Shown: positions 43,335 to 54,152, counted from the first letter of the stretch. The stretch is 64,000 nucleotides of DNA from Deltaproteobacteria bacterium (GCA_022601195.1 JAHZIX010000005.1:62001-126000); one strand, 5' to 3'. Notes: generated by a model from the sequence alone, not told the origin. Numbers and translations: made by a program.

Positions 43335-46300
43335 CTATCCGGCGGCTTGCTCCGCCCGGTCGCCGGCGAAGTCCTCTGTCTCTACCTGGCTCGCGGTCTT
43401 GGCCGTCACGTAGGTGTACAGCGCCGGTACCACGTAGAGGGTCAGGAAGGTCCCAAAGATCATGCCCCCGATCACCGCCAATCCCATGGGCACGCGGCTC
43501 TCGGAGCCGGCGCCGAGGGCCAGGGCGAGGGGAAGAATACCTAGGACGGTGGAGGTGCTGGTCATCAATACCGGGCGGAAACGCCGGGCAGCTCCTTGGA
43601 CAATCGCTTCTTGGCGGGACAGGCCAGCAGCCTTGCGCTGGTTGGCAAACTCGACGATGAGGATGCCGTTCTTGGTCACCAAGCCCACCAACATGATCAT
43701 GCCGATCTGGCTGAAGAGATTGAGCGATTGGCTGTAGGCCCACAGCGCGATGAGAGCACCTGCCAGAGCCAAGGGGACCGAGGCCATGATCACCAAAGGA
43801 TCGCGAAAGCTCTCGAATTGTGCCGCCAGGACCAAGAAACTCAGCACCAGAGCGAGGAGGAAGACCCATTCCAAGCTGCGGGCGCTCTCGGCGAAGTCCC
43901 GGGACTGGCCCGCCAGGCTGGTAGAGAAGGTTTCGTCCAGGACCTCATCGGCAAGGCGCTCCATGGCGTCGATGCCATCGCTGACGGTGTAGCCCGGGGC
44001 GAGGCCGGCGGAGACCGTGGCGGCCAAGTAACGGTCGAAGCGAAATAGCTGAGGCGGGCTGCTGACCTCCCTCACCTGCACCAGCTTGTCCAGCAGGACC
44101 GGTTCGCCAGTATTCGAGGGGACGAAGAGATTGCGTAGATCGACTGTTTCGTTGCGGAGGTCGGCCTCCACCTGGCCGATGACCTCGTATTGCTTGCCGT
44201 CCTGAACGAACAGGCCCAGTCGCTGTTCCGCCAAAGTCAGTTGCAGAGTCTGACCGATGGTGCGGGCTGACACTCCCAGATCCTGGGCGCGCTGGCGGTC
44301 GATCTCCACCTGTAGTTCCGGTTTGTCGAACACCAGGTCCAGGTCGACGACGGAGAAGGTCGGGTTGGCTTCCGCGGCGGCGACAAAGCGCGGCAAGGCC
44401 TCTTTGAGAGCTTCCAGGTTGGGAGCTTGCAGTACGAATTGCACCGGCAGGGATGAGCGGCGTCCCACCGCTACCGTGGGCTGTTGGCCGACCACGGTGC
44501 GAGAGCCGGGCAGATTCCGTAGGGCGGCGGAGAGGGAGTCGGCGATTTCCTGCTGGCTACGGTTCCGGTCTGCCGGAGGCTTCAAATAAAGGCGAGCGAA
44601 AGCGGAGTTCACCGAGCTGGAAGCGCCGAAGCCAGGGGAGGTCACCGTGCTGAACAACCGCCGTTCCGGGACCTCTCGGAAGACCACCTCGGTGAGCTCA
44701 TCGACGTAGCGGTCCATGTACTCGAAGGTGGCTCCCTCCGGGCCGCGGACATTGAGCCGTAGGTTGGAGCGATCCTCCAGGGGAGCCAGCTCCGCCGGCA
44801 AGGTTCCGAGCAGGAGGATGATCAGGCCGGTGCAGGCAGCGACGGTCACCCAGGCCAGCCAGCGCCTCGCCAGAAACGTCTCGAGGCTGCCACGGTAGGC
44901 TTCCGAGAGACTGCGGAAGAACGGTTCCGTGGCTTCGTAGAAGCGCGAATGTCGCTGTCGCCGCTTGAGTAGCCGGGTGCTGAGCATGGAGGTCAAGGTC
45001 AAAGCCACGAAGGACGAAATGATCACCGCTCCCGCTAGGGTGACGCCGAATTCCCGAAATAGCCTGCCGGTGAGGCCGCCCAGGAAGAGCAGAGGGAGGA
45101 GCACCGAGACTAGCGCCAGAGTGGTGGCGATAACCGCGAAGAAGATCTCCTGGGCCCCCTCCATACCGGCTTTGCGAGGTTCGAGGCCGTTCTCGATCTT
45201 GGCGTAGATATTCTCCATTACGACGATGGCGTCATCGACCACCAAGCCAATGGCCAGCACCATGGCGAGTAGAGTCAGCACATTGATGGAAAAACCGGCG
45301 GCGTACATGATGAAAAACGCGCCCACCAGGGAGACGGGGATGGCTAGAACCGGAATGAGGGTGGTGCGCCAATCGCGCAGAAATAGGAAGATCACCAGGA
45401 GCACCAGGGCCATGGATAGGAATACCGTCTGCTGTACCTCGGCGACGGACTGGCGAATATAACTGGTGACGTCGAAACCAAAATCGATCTCGATATCTTC
45501 GGGCAGGTTTTTCTCGATGGATGGGAGGCGGCGGCGTACCTGATCGGAAATTTCCACAAAGTTGGCGCCGGGCTGAGGGCGCACGACGACCGCCACCATG
45601 GGAACGCCATCTTTCTTGAGCACTGTCCGGAGGTTGCGGGGCCCAAGCTCGACGCGGGCGACATCTCGCAGCCGAATCAATCGTCCCTGGCTTTCCTTGA
45701 GAATGAGATCCTCGAACTCCTGGGGAGTGTTGAGTCGTCCCAGGGTGCGCACGGAAAGCTCCACGTCTCGACCTTCGATTCGACCGGACGGCAGCTCGAC
45801 GTTCTCTCGAGCGATGGCGTCTCGCACATCGATGGGGGAGAGGCGATAGGCCGCCAGCCTTTGTGGGTCGATCCACAGGCGCATGGCGTATTCCTTGGAT
45901 CCCCAGATATCGACCCGGCTAACCCCTGAGATCGTCTGCAGCCGTTCCACCAGCTGTTCTTCTGCCAAGCGGGTCATCTCTAGGCTATTCCGCTGTGGAC
46001 TGAATACCGTGATCATGACGATGGGACTGGAGTCGGCGTCCGCTTTGGAAACTTCCGGCGGCTCTACATCGGCGGGCAGATCACCGAGGATGCGAAACAC
46101 CCGGTCCCGGACGTCGTTGGCGGCTTGCTCCAAGTCGACTCCCAGATCGAACTCCACCCTCAAGGTACTGCGCCCTTCCCGGCTGACCGAGGTCAGAGTA
46201 CGAATCCCCGCAATGCCGTTGACGGACTCCTCCAAGGGCTCGGTGAGTTGGGACTCCACCACATCGGCGTTGGCGCCGCGGAAATTGGTGCTGACGGTGA

Positions 46301-46433
46301 TCAGGGGCGGATCCACCGAGGGGTACTCCCGCACTCCGAGGCGAGAAAATCCGATGAAGCCGAATAGCAAGATGGTGAGGGATAGAACGACCGCGAGGAC
46401 CGGTCGCCGAATGCTCAGGGAGGATAGGTTCAT
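43335..46433 (-). CDS. RND efflux pump inner-membrane transporter (AcrB/MdtB-like)
   Basis: 1032 residues from ATG 46433, the full size of the family; the open frame runs further upstream into the neighbouring gene. MNLSSLSIRRPVLAVVLSL starts TM1. The TM4 proton-relay region GLVVDDAIVVMENI is intact, the two large periplasmic loops are present, and the pattern repeats in the second half. It pumps drugs, bile-salt-like compounds or metabolites out through an outer-membrane channel (not encoded here), driven by the proton gradient. It begins 22 bp after the membrane-fusion protein gene, so the two form an operon. Confidence 0.95.
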   Translation of the reverse strand: MNLSSLSIRRPVLAVVLSLTILLFGFIGFSRLGVREYPSVDPPLITVSTNFRGANADVVESQLTEPLEESVNGIAGIRTLTSVSREGRSTLRVEFDLGVDLEQAANDVRDRVFRILGDLPADVEPPEVSKADADSSPIVMITVFSPQRNSLEMTRLAEEQLVERLQTISGVSRVDIWGSKEYAMRLWIDPQRLAAYRLSPIDVRDAIARENVELPSGRIEGRDVELSVRTLGRLNTPQEFEDLILKESQGRLIRLRDVARVELGPRNLRTVLKKDGVPMVAVVVRPQPGANFVEISDQVRRRLPSIEKNLPEDIEIDFGFDVTSYIRQSVAEVQQTVFLSMALVLLVIFLFLRDWRTTLIPVLAIPVSLVGAFFIMYAAGFSINVLTLLAMVLAIGLVVDDAIVVMENIYAKIENGLEPRKAGMEGAQEIFFAVIATTLALVSVLLPLLFLGGLTGRLFREFGVTLAGAVIISSFVALTLTSMLSTRLLKRRQRHSRFYEATEPFFRSLSEAYRGSLETFLARRWLAWVTVAACTGLIILLLGTLPAELAPLEDRSNLRLNVRGPEGATFEYMDRYVDELTEVVFREVPERRLFSTVTSPGFGASSSVNSAFARLYLKPPADRNRSQQEIADSLSAALRNLPGSRTVVGQQPTVAVGRRSSLPVQFVLQAPNLEALKEALPRFVAAAEANPTFSVVDLDLVFDKPELQVEIDRQRAQDLGVSARTIGQTLQLTLAEQRLGLFVQDGKQYEVIGQVEADLRNETVDLRNLFVPSNTGEPVLLDKLVQVREVSSPPQLFRFDRYLAATVSAGLAPGYTVSDGIDAMERLADEVLDETFSTSLAGQSRDFAESARSLEWVFLLALVLSFLVLAAQFESFRDPLVIMASVPLALAGALIALWAYSQSLNLFSQIGMIMLVGLVTKNGILIVEFANQRKAAGLSRQEAIVQGAARRFRPVLMTSTSTVLGILPLALALGAGSESRVPMGLAVIGGMIFGTFLTLYVVPALYTYVTAKTASQVETEDFAGDRAEQAAG

Positions 46434-46455
46434 GGGAGGAGAGCGGCGCTTCCCC

Positions 46456-47550
46456 TCAGTGGGCGCCCGGACTGCCCGTGTCACTCCGGGCGTCAACGAC
46501 AGTGCCCACGTTGACGGCCTCGAGGCCTCGGATGATGACTTGATCGTTGGCATTCAGACCGGCGGTGATCTCGACTGTCGCCTCGGTTCGAATGCCTGTT
46601 TCTACGGGACGGGAGGCCACGATCCCATCTTCTACGATCAGGACCTTCTTCCCTCCGAGCTCAGGGATGATGGCGACACTAGGCACAGTCAAAGCCTCTT
46701 CGATCCGGGCAATGATCACGGAAATGTCGGCAAAGGCTCCCGGGCGCAGAAAACCCTGGCGGTTTTGGAGACGGGCCCGCACTACCAAGGAGCGAGTGGT
46801 GGCCTCGACGGAGGGTTCGATGGCGTAGATCTCGGCCTCGAATCGCTCTTCCAAGCCCGCTACCTGAAGATCCAATCGCTGGCCCAGCTGGACCCTGGAG
46901 GCATAGCGCTCGGGGACGGAAAAGTCCACCTTCATGGGATCCAGGTCCTGCAAGCTGGCAATGCGAGTTTGCGGTGTGACGTAGGCTCCTGGGCTGATGA
47001 AGCGGAGCCCCACGATGCCACTGAAGGGCGCCCGGATCTCTGTCTTTTCCAGCTGGGCATCGACCAGAGCCAGCTCAGATTCCAGCACATCCAAGTTGGT
47101 GCGGGCAAAGTCATATTCTTGAGAACTGATCAAACCATCTGCGACCAATTTCTGCTCACGGGCTTCCCGCCGCCGCGCCAGTTCGACCCGATGAAGCGCC
47201 CTCTGGCGCTGGGTCTCGAGCTCGCCGGCCTCGATCTTGAGCAACACTTGTCCCCGAGCCACTGGCGAGCCTTCTTGGAATCGTAGCTGGGCTACCTTGC
47301 CGGAAAGCTCACTGGAGATTTCGACCTGCTCATTGGCGCGCAAGGTTCCGGTAGTCGCCAACCGTTCGACCAACTGCTCTGGACGGACGGTATGAACGAT
47401 GACCGTGGGGGCCCGGGGTGGAGGAGGGGTAGAGCTCTGTGAATCCTGCCTGCCGGCTCTGGAGTCGGAAGACAGTATGCGCGGAACCGCCACCGCGGCG
47501 ACAGCGAGGGAAAATAGAGCGAAAGCGGTCAAGCGACCTACAGCCGTCAT
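46456..47550 (-). CDS. RND efflux membrane-fusion protein (HlyD/AcrA-like)
   Basis: 364 residues from ATG 47550. N-terminal signal anchor (AVGRLTAFALFSLAVAAVAVPRIL), lipoyl-like hairpin ends (GTLRANEQVEISSELSGKVAQL and KTEIRAPFSGIVGLR), a coiled-coil hairpin (LETQRQRALHRVELARRRE ... NLDVLESELALV) and a beta-barrel with VDFSVPERYASRV. It is the periplasmic adaptor joining the RND pump encoded immediately downstream to an outer-membrane channel. The coding start 57 bp into the open frame is chosen because it begins the signal anchor. Confidence 0.93.
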   Translation of the reverse strand: MTAVGRLTAFALFSLAVAAVAVPRILSSDSRAGRQDSQSSTPPPPRAPTVIVHTVRPEQLVERLATTGTLRANEQVEISSELSGKVAQLRFQEGSPVARGQVLLKIEAGELETQRQRALHRVELARRREAREQKLVADGLISSQEYDFARTNLDVLESELALVDAQLEKTEIRAPFSGIVGLRFISPGAYVTPQTRIASLQDLDPMKVDFSVPERYASRVQLGQRLDLQVAGLEERFEAEIYAIEPSVEATTRSLVVRARLQNRQGFLRPGAFADISVIIARIEEALTVPSVAIIPELGGKKVLIVEDGIVASRPVETGIRTEATVEITAGLNANDQVIIRGLEAVNVGTVVDARSDTGSPGAH

Positions 47551-47871
47551 AGGACGGCCACTGTAGCAGTTTGGTGGTGAGGCGGACAGTAGGACGGAGT
47601 CTCTCATGCCTGGATTCGCAGGAAGGAGGAGAGAGCTGCGAACCTAGAGCCCTGCGGGCTCCCGGAGCCCGCGGGATTATAGAATTAGGCTTGGAGACAT
47701 GAGGAGGCCGAGGTCTTTTTCTCGATGACATCATGCAGAACCTACTTTCCCATCCAAGTGCAAGTCCGCCTCGAAGAGGCTAACCTCTCGGTTCTCCATG
47801 GCCAGGTTTACCTTAGCTCCTGCTCGCAGGTCCGCCGCTGGCTCTGAACGACCGCTTGTGGACGACGAATT
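47551..47871. other. Divergent intergenic region, RND operon and APH-type gene
   Basis: 321 bp separating two divergent transcription units. I see no open frame with family resemblance, no convincing operator and no terminator. A GC-rich near-palindrome (GCGGGCTCCCGGAGCCCGC, 47655-47673) is the only notable structure. Confidence 0.5.
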
Positions 47872-48759
47872 ATGACTGGCGGAACCCCCTCGGCTCATTG
47901 GCAGATCGATGAAGCTCTGGTGCGCCGGCTCTTGAGGGAGCAGCATCCCGATCTGGCGAAGGCTTCCCTGAAGGTGCTCGACAGCGGCTGGGACAACGAG
48001 ACCTTTCGCCTGGGAGAGCATCTCGTCGTCCGGCTGCCAAGGCGTCAGAAGGCGGTGGCACTCCTTGAGAGAGAGCAGGTCTGGCTGCCGAAGCTGGCTC
48101 GAAGCCTCCCCATCGCTGTCCCCGTCCCGGAGAGGATCGGCAAACCTACGGCCTACTATCCCTGCCCGTGGAGCATCCTTCCCTGGCTTCCGGGGAAGAC
48201 CGCAGATCTCGAAGCTCCGGGTCCGAAGCAGGCTCCCAGGTTGGCGAGGTTCCTCAGGGCGCTTCATCAACCAGCCCCCGTCGAGGCTCCTCGAAGCCCG
48301 GTGCGGGGCGTCGACCTCTGCCTCCGAGCTGCGGTCGTCGAAGAGCGGCTGCAGGGCCTGAGGGGGAAGCGAGAGCTTGTCACTGGAGAGATTCTCGAGG
48401 CTTGGCGTCGAGCTCTGGCGGCACCGAAGGAGCCAGACAAATGCTGGCTTCACGGCGACCTACACGCTCGCAACGTGCTGGTAGAGAAGGGAGTTCTCAC
48501 CGGGATCCTCGACTGGGGAGATCTGACCGCTGGAGATGTTGCTACCGACCTGGCGGCGCCGTGGATGCTGTGGGATGACAGGCAGACTCGCGGGGCCTTT
48601 CTCGAGGCCTACCAGCCCACCGAGGCTCTTCTCGACCGGGGGATCGGCTGGGCGATTTCCTTTGCGGCCCTATTGTTGAGTTCGGGCCTAGTGGATCATC
48701 CCCGCCACGCTGCCATGGGAGCGCGGGCATTCCGTCGTCTTCAGCAGGACCTCCAGTAG
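47872..48759 (+). CDS. APH-fold phosphotransferase (aminoglycoside-phosphotransferase-like)
   Basis: 295 residues of the APH/choline-kinase fold: an N-lobe with the ATP-binding Lys region (LVVRLPRRQKAV), Brenner motif HGDLHARNVL (H194, catalytic D196) and metal-binding D214 in ILDWGD. The enzyme phosphorylates a small hydroxylated compound. In other genomes relatives include antibiotic resistance enzymes and many kinases of unknown natural substrate, so resistance should not be assumed. Start at ATG 47872 has no strong Shine-Dalgarno. It stands alone between the divergent RND operon and the M14 peptidase gene. Confidence 0.88.
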   Translation: MTGGTPSAHWQIDEALVRRLLREQHPDLAKASLKVLDSGWDNETFRLGEHLVVRLPRRQKAVALLEREQVWLPKLARSLPIAVPVPERIGKPTAYYPCPWSILPWLPGKTADLEAPGPKQAPRLARFLRALHQPAPVEAPRSPVRGVDLCLRAAVVEERLQGLRGKRELVTGEILEAWRRALAAPKEPDKCWLHGDLHARNVLVEKGVLTGILDWGDLTAGDVATDLAAPWMLWDDRQTRGAFLEAYQPTEALLDRGIGWAISFAALLLSSGLVDHPRHAAMGARAFRRLQQDLQ

Positions 48760-49135
48760 TCGATCTCGTCCCACTCTCCCGAAGATCCGAGCTTCGTCTC
48801 CAAACTTTCGTCGACTAGACTCTTTCCTCAGTCCTGGCAGGGGATCGATCTTCGCTGGCAGCATCGTTTTCCTTTTTGACGCATCCCCTCATTTTTCTAC
48901 CAGCCTTTTGCTGAGAATCTTTCTGGGATCACCGCAGGGAGTCTCCATGGACCGCCTTCGGATAGGCGAAATTATCTTGCTATGAGTAGCTGTTTTCCAG
49001 TCAGATTCCAGAAGGTTCGGCGGGGCTGTTTCGACTCTCTGATCTGGAGATGGGGTCGTCTATCTTTCTTTCCGCGCAACGGGATGAGAGTTGCAAGAAA
49101 ACGTTACTGAAAAATGAAACTGTCGGAGGGGTGAA
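48760..49135. other. Gene-free stretch before the M14 peptidase
   Basis: 376 bp, AT-richer and T-rich in places, with no open frame of interest. It ends with GGAGGG (49125-49130), the Shine-Dalgarno of the M14 gene. I found no sigma-54 or BlaI-like motif here. Confidence 0.55.
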
Positions 49136-50905
49136 ATGTTTAATTTGTTTACTAGTCGAGGGCGAGGCCGTAGGGAGAAGTTTTCGAAGATCGTCCTAGG
49201 GAGAGGTGTAGTCTGGGCGGGGATTTGGTGCTTGGCTGTGTTTCTTGGAAGGCCGACCTTTGCAGAAGAAGCGACATTTTCCCAGTGGGTCGTTGAGATC
49301 GAGGCAAGGAATCCTTCCGCCGTTTCGTTGTTATTGGAAGAAATCGATGTTCTGGAGACACGAGGGGAGGGAGGTGCGCTGCTCGCTCTGGTTTCCTCAA
49401 GAGAGCTCGAAGAGTTGAGCACCCAGGGGGTGGAGTGGCGAATTGATTGGCAGCGAACCGAAGCCCTCAATCGAACCATCGAACCCCTTCCAGATCAAGG
49501 GGGCGGGATCCCGGGTTTCCCCTGCTATCGCACCGTAGAGGAGACCTTTGCAGATCTGAGTCAGTTGGCTCTAGACCATCCGGATTTGGCTACCTGGGTA
49601 GATATTGGGGACAGTTGGGAAAAGGTTTCTGGCGGGCCTGGGGGCTATGACATCTTCGATCTCGTCATTACCAACTCAGTCAGCAAGGTCGACAAGGCCC
49701 CTTTCTTCTTGTTGGCGGCTATCCATGCCCGAGAGCTCGTTCCGGCGGAATTAGCGACTCTTTTTGCTGAGCAATTGGTTCTAGGGTATGGGGTGGATCC
49801 GGATATCACTTGGATTCTCGATCATAGCGAGATTCACATCGTTGCTCAGGGGAATCCGGACGGTCGGAAGAGAGCCGAGACCGGGCTCCTTTGGCGAAAG
49901 AACATCGACAACGACTATTGCTCTGACTCCAATCTGCGAGGTATCGACCTAAATCGCAACAGCTCTTTTCGTTGGGCGACGGTCGGCTCCTCGAGCAGTG
50001 AGTGTAGCAATACCTTTCATGGTCCCGGACCTGCCTCGGAGCCGGAGACCCAGGCCTTCGAGACTTTGATGGCGCAGATCTTTGAGGACCAGCGCGGTCC
50101 TGAAGACGATGATGCAGCGCCCCTCGATGCTACGGGCCTTTTCGTTTCCCTGCACAGTTTCGGCGAGTGGGTGGTGTTTCCCTGGGATGGATTGACGGCG
50201 GAAGCTCCTAACTCTACTGAGCTGCAGACCCTGGGCAGAAAGTTCGGCTTCTTCAACGGACACAGAATTTGCCAGACTTCCGATTGTCTGGGCCCAGCGG
50301 CAGGAGGAACCAGCGGAGTGTCCTATGGGGAATACGGCGTGGCCACCTACACTTTCGAGGTCGGAACCTGGTTTTTCGAGGAATGTCCGGTGTTCGCGTC
50401 AGATGTCTTGCCAAAGAACCTACCGGCACTCTTCTATGCTGCCAAGGCCGCCCGCCGGCCCTACCAGGAACCGAGCGGACCGGATGCCGTGGACCTTCTC
50501 CTGGCAGAGACATCGGTGCCCCAGGGAGAAGAGGTCGTCCTTACGGCAACAGTGGACGACACCCGGTACGACAGCGGCGGATTCGGCACCGAGCCTACAC
50601 AAATGATCAGCTCCGCCAGCTATTCGGTGGATTCTCCCCCTTGGCTAGCCACCGAAGTGCACTCTTTGGCTCCGGTGGATGGTGCCTTCGATGCGGCGGC
50701 GGAGGATGTGTCCGGTGTCGTCGATACCTCGACGCTAGCTCTCGGGCAGCACCTCATCTATGTTTTCGCCACCGATGCCGCTGGCTCGAGGGGAGTGCCA
50801 TCGGCAATTTTTCTAGAGGTTACAGAACCGTCCCTGACGGAAGTCTTCTCGGATGGATTCGAGTCTGGGGACAGCAGCTTCTGGACGTCCACGGTGGGTG
50901 GCTGA
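49136..50905 (+). CDS. Secreted M14 zinc carboxypeptidase with C-terminal DGFESGD-type tail
   Basis: 589 residues. Long basic signal peptide (hydrophobic core VVWAGIWCLAVFLG, about 24-40). M14 catalytic domain at about 140-450: HxxE zinc ligands H197 and E200 in IHARELVP, third ligand H340 in SLHSFGE, substrate-binding Arg region GIDLNRNSSFRW, and catalytic E408 in YTFEVGT. Six to eight Cys suggest disulfides. A C-terminal immunoglobulin-like region (about 480-570) precedes the final VFSDGFESGDSSFWTSTVGG, the same tail as on the protein at 29 kb. It removes C-terminal residues from peptides outside the inner membrane. GGAGGG precedes the ATG. Confidence 0.93.
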   Translation: MFNLFTSRGRGRREKFSKIVLGRGVVWAGIWCLAVFLGRPTFAEEATFSQWVVEIEARNPSAVSLLLEEIDVLETRGEGGALLALVSSRELEELSTQGVEWRIDWQRTEALNRTIEPLPDQGGGIPGFPCYRTVEETFADLSQLALDHPDLATWVDIGDSWEKVSGGPGGYDIFDLVITNSVSKVDKAPFFLLAAIHARELVPAELATLFAEQLVLGYGVDPDITWILDHSEIHIVAQGNPDGRKRAETGLLWRKNIDNDYCSDSNLRGIDLNRNSSFRWATVGSSSSECSNTFHGPGPASEPETQAFETLMAQIFEDQRGPEDDDAAPLDATGLFVSLHSFGEWVVFPWDGLTAEAPNSTELQTLGRKFGFFNGHRICQTSDCLGPAAGGTSGVSYGEYGVATYTFEVGTWFFEECPVFASDVLPKNLPALFYAAKAARRPYQEPSGPDAVDLLLAETSVPQGEEVVLTATVDDTRYDSGGFGTEPTQMISSASYSVDSPPWLATEVHSLAPVDGAFDAAAEDVSGVVDTSTLALGQHLIYVFATDAAGSRGVPSAIFLEVTEPSLTEVFSDGFESGDSSFWTSTVGG

Positions 50906-50999
50906 AGCTACCGGTTCTCGAGGCCAGCGGTTACCTGGGAGAGACGGGGAGGTGAGGAGGAAAAAAAGTTTGGAAGAGAACTGGAGGAGAAGCGAAACA

Positions 51000-51032
51000 G
51001 GGTAGGAGGGGGAGATCCTCCACCTCCTACCC
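51000..51032 (-). terminator. Terminator-like hairpin downstream of M36 peptidase A
   Basis: 10-bp perfect stem GGGTAGGAGG / CCTCCTACCC with an inner 4-bp stem. On the coding (minus) strand it is followed by TGTTT. The same two arms recur after the paralogous gene (54153-54184). Confidence 0.65.
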
Positions 51033-51053
51033 AAGAGGCTAGGTCAGGTCAGC

Positions 51054-53735
51054 TCAGGGGCCGCAGACCGGAACCTTGTCAGGACAGCAGTCGCCGAATC
51101 CGGCGCACAGGCTGTCACACCAGCAGCCGTCATCGGACTGGCCACCGCAGAAGCCGACGCAGGAGGGGCCTGGAGGAGGTCCACTCTCGCCGCCGCAGAT
51201 CAGGACGTTGTCGATACCGCCTTCGACCAAGTCGCCAGGGCCGGAGCCGTCGGTGGCCCGAACACGCAGCTGGATGTTGCCAGCGCTGCCCAGGTTGACC
51301 GTCGTAGAAGCGGCGGTCCAGGCCGCGTTGGTGGTGACATCGCCGATGTTGACCACCGTGGAGACCACGCTGCCGTTGTTGAGAACGTCGACCACGAAGC
51401 CGTCACTGGCATCGTCGCCGGCATCCCGCTGGCCGTGGAAGTAGTCGAAGGAGATGGTCACAGCACCAGCCGCTGCCGCAGCGGAGGGTGAGCGCGTGTC
51501 ACAGGTACCGCCATCCACGTCGGCATTGCCGGCGGAGGAGTTGGTCGCGGTGAACCAGGCGCCGGAACCGGAGGCGGCTCCACCGACCTGAGTGGTCACG
51601 CCACTGTTGACGATCTGGTTCGGGGTGCCCTGTACAAAGGTACCCGTCGAGCAGGTGGATGCACCGTTGTTGGTCCAGCCGTTGGCACCGGACTCGAAGT
51701 CCGCGGAATGCAGCTCGGTGGTACCGGTGGGGCAATCCGTTGGCGGTGGTGGGTCATCGTCACAGGACGCTGGGATGTTGAAGCCGTTGGTGGCGTTCGT
51801 GGAGTTCGAACCGCTGGTGGAGGCGTTGGTGCCGAGGCCGAAGGCCGCGAAGGCCTCCCACACGTCACAGACGTCTTCGCCCCCGAAGTTGTCGGTCACG
51901 GCCTGAATGATGCCATCACGGTTGTTGATGAAGGTCGGTCCGCAAGCGGTGTTCTTGAGGCCTTCGTTGACGTAGAGCATGGCCCGCTGGGAACCGGTCC
52001 AGCCGTCACCAACAGGGTCGAGGAGGTCATCGCCGGCGGAGAAGCCATGCTTGGCAACCAAGGCCCAATAGACCTCCCAGATGGCCTGGGCCCAGCGGGA
52101 GCCGACGCCATGGGGGATGCTCGCTCCACCGATGCTGTTGTAGGTGTGGTTGTTGATGGAGTTATTGGTCGAGTAAGGCAGATCACGAATACCGGGGCCA
52201 TTGGGTGCCTGACCGAAGAGGTAGGTACCGATACCGCGGCTGTTTCCACCAGCGTCGCCAACTTCAGCGGTGTAGACCAGGCCGAACCAATCGGACCAAC
52301 CCTCACCACCCTGCTGGGTGTTGTTCAAGCAACTGGAGTTGCCGGGGCCGCCCACCTGGCGGATGGAGATACCGTGACCATACTCATGGACGATGACGCC
52401 GTTGTCCAAGTCGCCATCCCGGGCAGGGCTGGCGTTGGTGCAAGTGAACATCTGCATGCGGGGGTTTCCACCGTCGGTGGGGGTGGAGAAGTTGGCGTTA
52501 CAGTTGCCAGAGCCGTCCTGAGCGTCCGCATTGACGGAGTCAGATCCGTTACCACCGTTGCCAAAGTTGTTCTCTTGGAAGTTACCGCCAGCCTCGTCGA
52601 AGCCGTACTGGTACTGCACGTCGTGGATCAGGTTATTCCAGTAGAACAGGTTCGCCGTCGCCGCGGCCACGTAGTTGGAGGGCGCCTGGTTCAGGTTGAT
52701 GGAGAAGTCACATGTGGTGCCGGAACACTGGGGATTGGAGTCGCAAGCGTTGTTGGCGGGGCTGGTGTCGGGGCAGGCGTGGACGTTGTTGCCGTCCATG
52801 GTGCCGCCGGTGAACCAACCGTTCGGGGAGGCAGTGCCGTCTTCCGGATTGACGACCAGCTGGCGGCCGGTGGTGCCGTGAAGGGGGCTCTCGTCGGGCT
52901 CTTTGTAGACCCGGTAGGTGCCGGAGTTGGTCCAGTCGAAGCGAGTCATGACCTCGCCGGAAAGGGCGTCGACGGTGACGTCGTAGTGGTGGTCGAAGTC
53001 GGCGGTTTCGCGCTGGAAGTTCCAGACCAAGCGCACATCGCCGTCACTGACGGGGAGCCAGAAGAGCTGGGCTTTGACGTCGTTGCCGATGAATCCGGCG
53101 GCATCAAGGCCCAAGTGCCGGTTCAAGTTGCGGACCGCGGCTCCAGGCCGGACGGCTGGCTCGGTGCTGTTGACGGCCTGAGCAATGTTTCGCACGAAGG
53201 CGTTGTTGACGCTGATGATCTTGCCGTCGCGGTTGACGTTGATGTGCAGCTGGCCGTTATAGACCGGAATGCCGGCATAAATCTGGCGAAGGTAGATATG
53301 GGTGGCGCCGGTGGCCCGGGCGTACACCGAATCGGTCACTTCGAACTCGCCGAGGTCTTCAGAGGTGAGGCCCAAGGCTCCGAGGTTGGCGTGAACGTAT
53401 CCCATGGCGACATCCATGGGGGTTCCGCTGATGGAATCGGTCAGATATCCCATGCGGTTGTAGAGAGAGCGAGTTGTCCCCATGGCGGAGTCGAATTCCG
53501 CGGCCAATTCGGGGATCTGCTGACGGAGAGCTTCTACGGCTTGGAGCTGGGTGGGTGCTGGCTGTACCAACGTGTTGACGTTCATGTCGATGCGGGCATC
53601 GAAATTGCGCCCTTCGTGGGCTATTTCGGCGGCACCCACGGTGACGGTGCTGGCGACGACGATGGCCACGAGGCCAAAGCGTGCAAGCTTTGCGGCAGGA
53701 CTCTGAACTGCTCTCTTCATCCAACTAGGGGACAT
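51054..53735 (-). CDS. Secreted M36 (fungalysin-type) metallopeptidase A with C-terminal somatomedin-B-like Cys domain
   Basis: 893 residues: signal peptide (about 10-40), FTP propeptide domain with [17 protein letters not shown], a PepSY-like region, and the M36 catalytic domain with zinc motif HEYGH (H450, E451, H454) and the distal Glu in GEGWSDWF. Then comes a Gly/Ser-rich beta-sandwich ([11 protein letters not shown], about 690-845), a GPPPGP linker and a compact eight-Cys domain (C859-C891). That spacing (C-x3-C-x7-C-x-C-x3-C-x5-CC-x6-C) resembles eukaryotic somatomedin B. Start at ATG 53735 after AAGGAGTTGCC. A sigma-54-like promoter lies about 140 bp upstream. Its closest relative in the window is the next peptidase. 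Confidence 0.93.
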   Translation of the reverse strand: MSPSWMKRAVQSPAAKLARFGLVAIVVASTVTVGAAEIAHEGRNFDARIDMNVNTLVQPAPTQLQAVEALRQQIPELAAEFDSAMGTTRSLYNRMGYLTDSISGTPMDVAMGYVHANLGALGLTSEDLGEFEVTDSVYARATGATHIYLRQIYAGIPVYNGQLHINVNRDGKIISVNNAFVRNIAQAVNSTEPAVRPGAAVRNLNRHLGLDAAGFIGNDVKAQLFWLPVSDGDVRLVWNFQRETADFDHHYDVTVDALSGEVMTRFDWTNSGTYRVYKEPDESPLHGTTGRQLVVNPEDGTASPNGWFTGGTMDGNNVHACPDTSPANNACDSNPQCSGTTCDFSINLNQAPSNYVAAATANLFYWNNLIHDVQYQYGFDEAGGNFQENNFGNGGNGSDSVNADAQDGSGNCNANFSTPTDGGNPRMQMFTCTNASPARDGDLDNGVIVHEYGHGISIRQVGGPGNSSCLNNTQQGGEGWSDWFGLVYTAEVGDAGGNSRGIGTYLFGQAPNGPGIRDLPYSTNNSINNHTYNSIGGASIPHGVGSRWAQAIWEVYWALVAKHGFSAGDDLLDPVGDGWTGSQRAMLYVNEGLKNTACGPTFINNRDGIIQAVTDNFGGEDVCDVWEAFAAFGLGTNASTSGSNSTNATNGFNIPASCDDDPPPPTDCPTGTTELHSADFESGANGWTNNGASTCSTGTFVQGTPNQIVNSGVTTQVGGAASGSGAWFTATNSSAGNADVDGGTCDTRSPSAAAAAGAVTISFDYFHGQRDAGDDASDGFVVDVLNNGSVVSTVVNIGDVTTNAAWTAASTTVNLGSAGNIQLRVRATDGSGPGDLVEGGIDNVLICGGESGPPPGPSCVGFCGGQSDDGCWCDSLCAGFGDCCPDKVPVCGP

Positions 53736-53871
53736 GGCAACTCCTTCAAATAAGAAGTGAATATAAATTCACGAAGGGCGACGGCAAACGCACCAATTCC
53801 GACTACCCCAGGGGAATGCCGGTTGGTCAGGCTGCCAAATTCGGAAACTTCGTGACGCTGGCTAGAGTTAA

Positions 53872-53887
53872 AGCAAGATAGTTGCCA
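53872..53887 (-). promoter_or_regulatory. Sigma-54-like -24/-12 promoter of M36 gene A
   Basis: On the minus strand TGGCAACTATCTTGCT has the exact GG-N10-GC spacing of an RpoN promoter. It would start transcription near 53860 with a leader of about 125 nt. The equivalent element is conserved at 57154-57169 before the paralog. Confidence 0.6.
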
Positions 53888-54152
53888 ATCTCTTCAATCA
53901 ACGGGAATCTGTAACATCTCGCCTCCAACCTCCTTTAAAACAGTACTTTGGCGAATTCCATGATGCTCGCCTAGCAGGTGGGGTCTGTCTCAGGAGTGAG
54001 GCAGGCAGTCTCGATCTTGAGACGAATCGGATTTGGACGGGCTTAGTTGAGTTCCCAGGGGAGGGGCCGAGGGTCTCGATGGGAGACACTGCACTCCTCA
54101 GAAGCACAGCTTGCAGGACCTGGGGCTCGTCGGGAGGTCTAACTGGGGAGGA

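Noticed and set aside
45883..47286. 467-codon open frame opposite the RND pump and adaptor genes
   Set aside because: Spans the junction of two well-supported genes on the other strand and has no recognisable domain.
47872..48759. Antibiotic-resistance assignment for the APH-like gene
   Set aside because: The fold and active site are clear, but substrates in this superfamily vary widely and nothing here indicates an antibiotic.
51708..53753. 681-codon open frame on the plus strand opposite M36 peptidase A
   Set aside because: Antisense shadow of a high-GC gene. Its Val/Gly/Asp-rich sequence has no domain, and the minus strand encodes a clear metallopeptidase.
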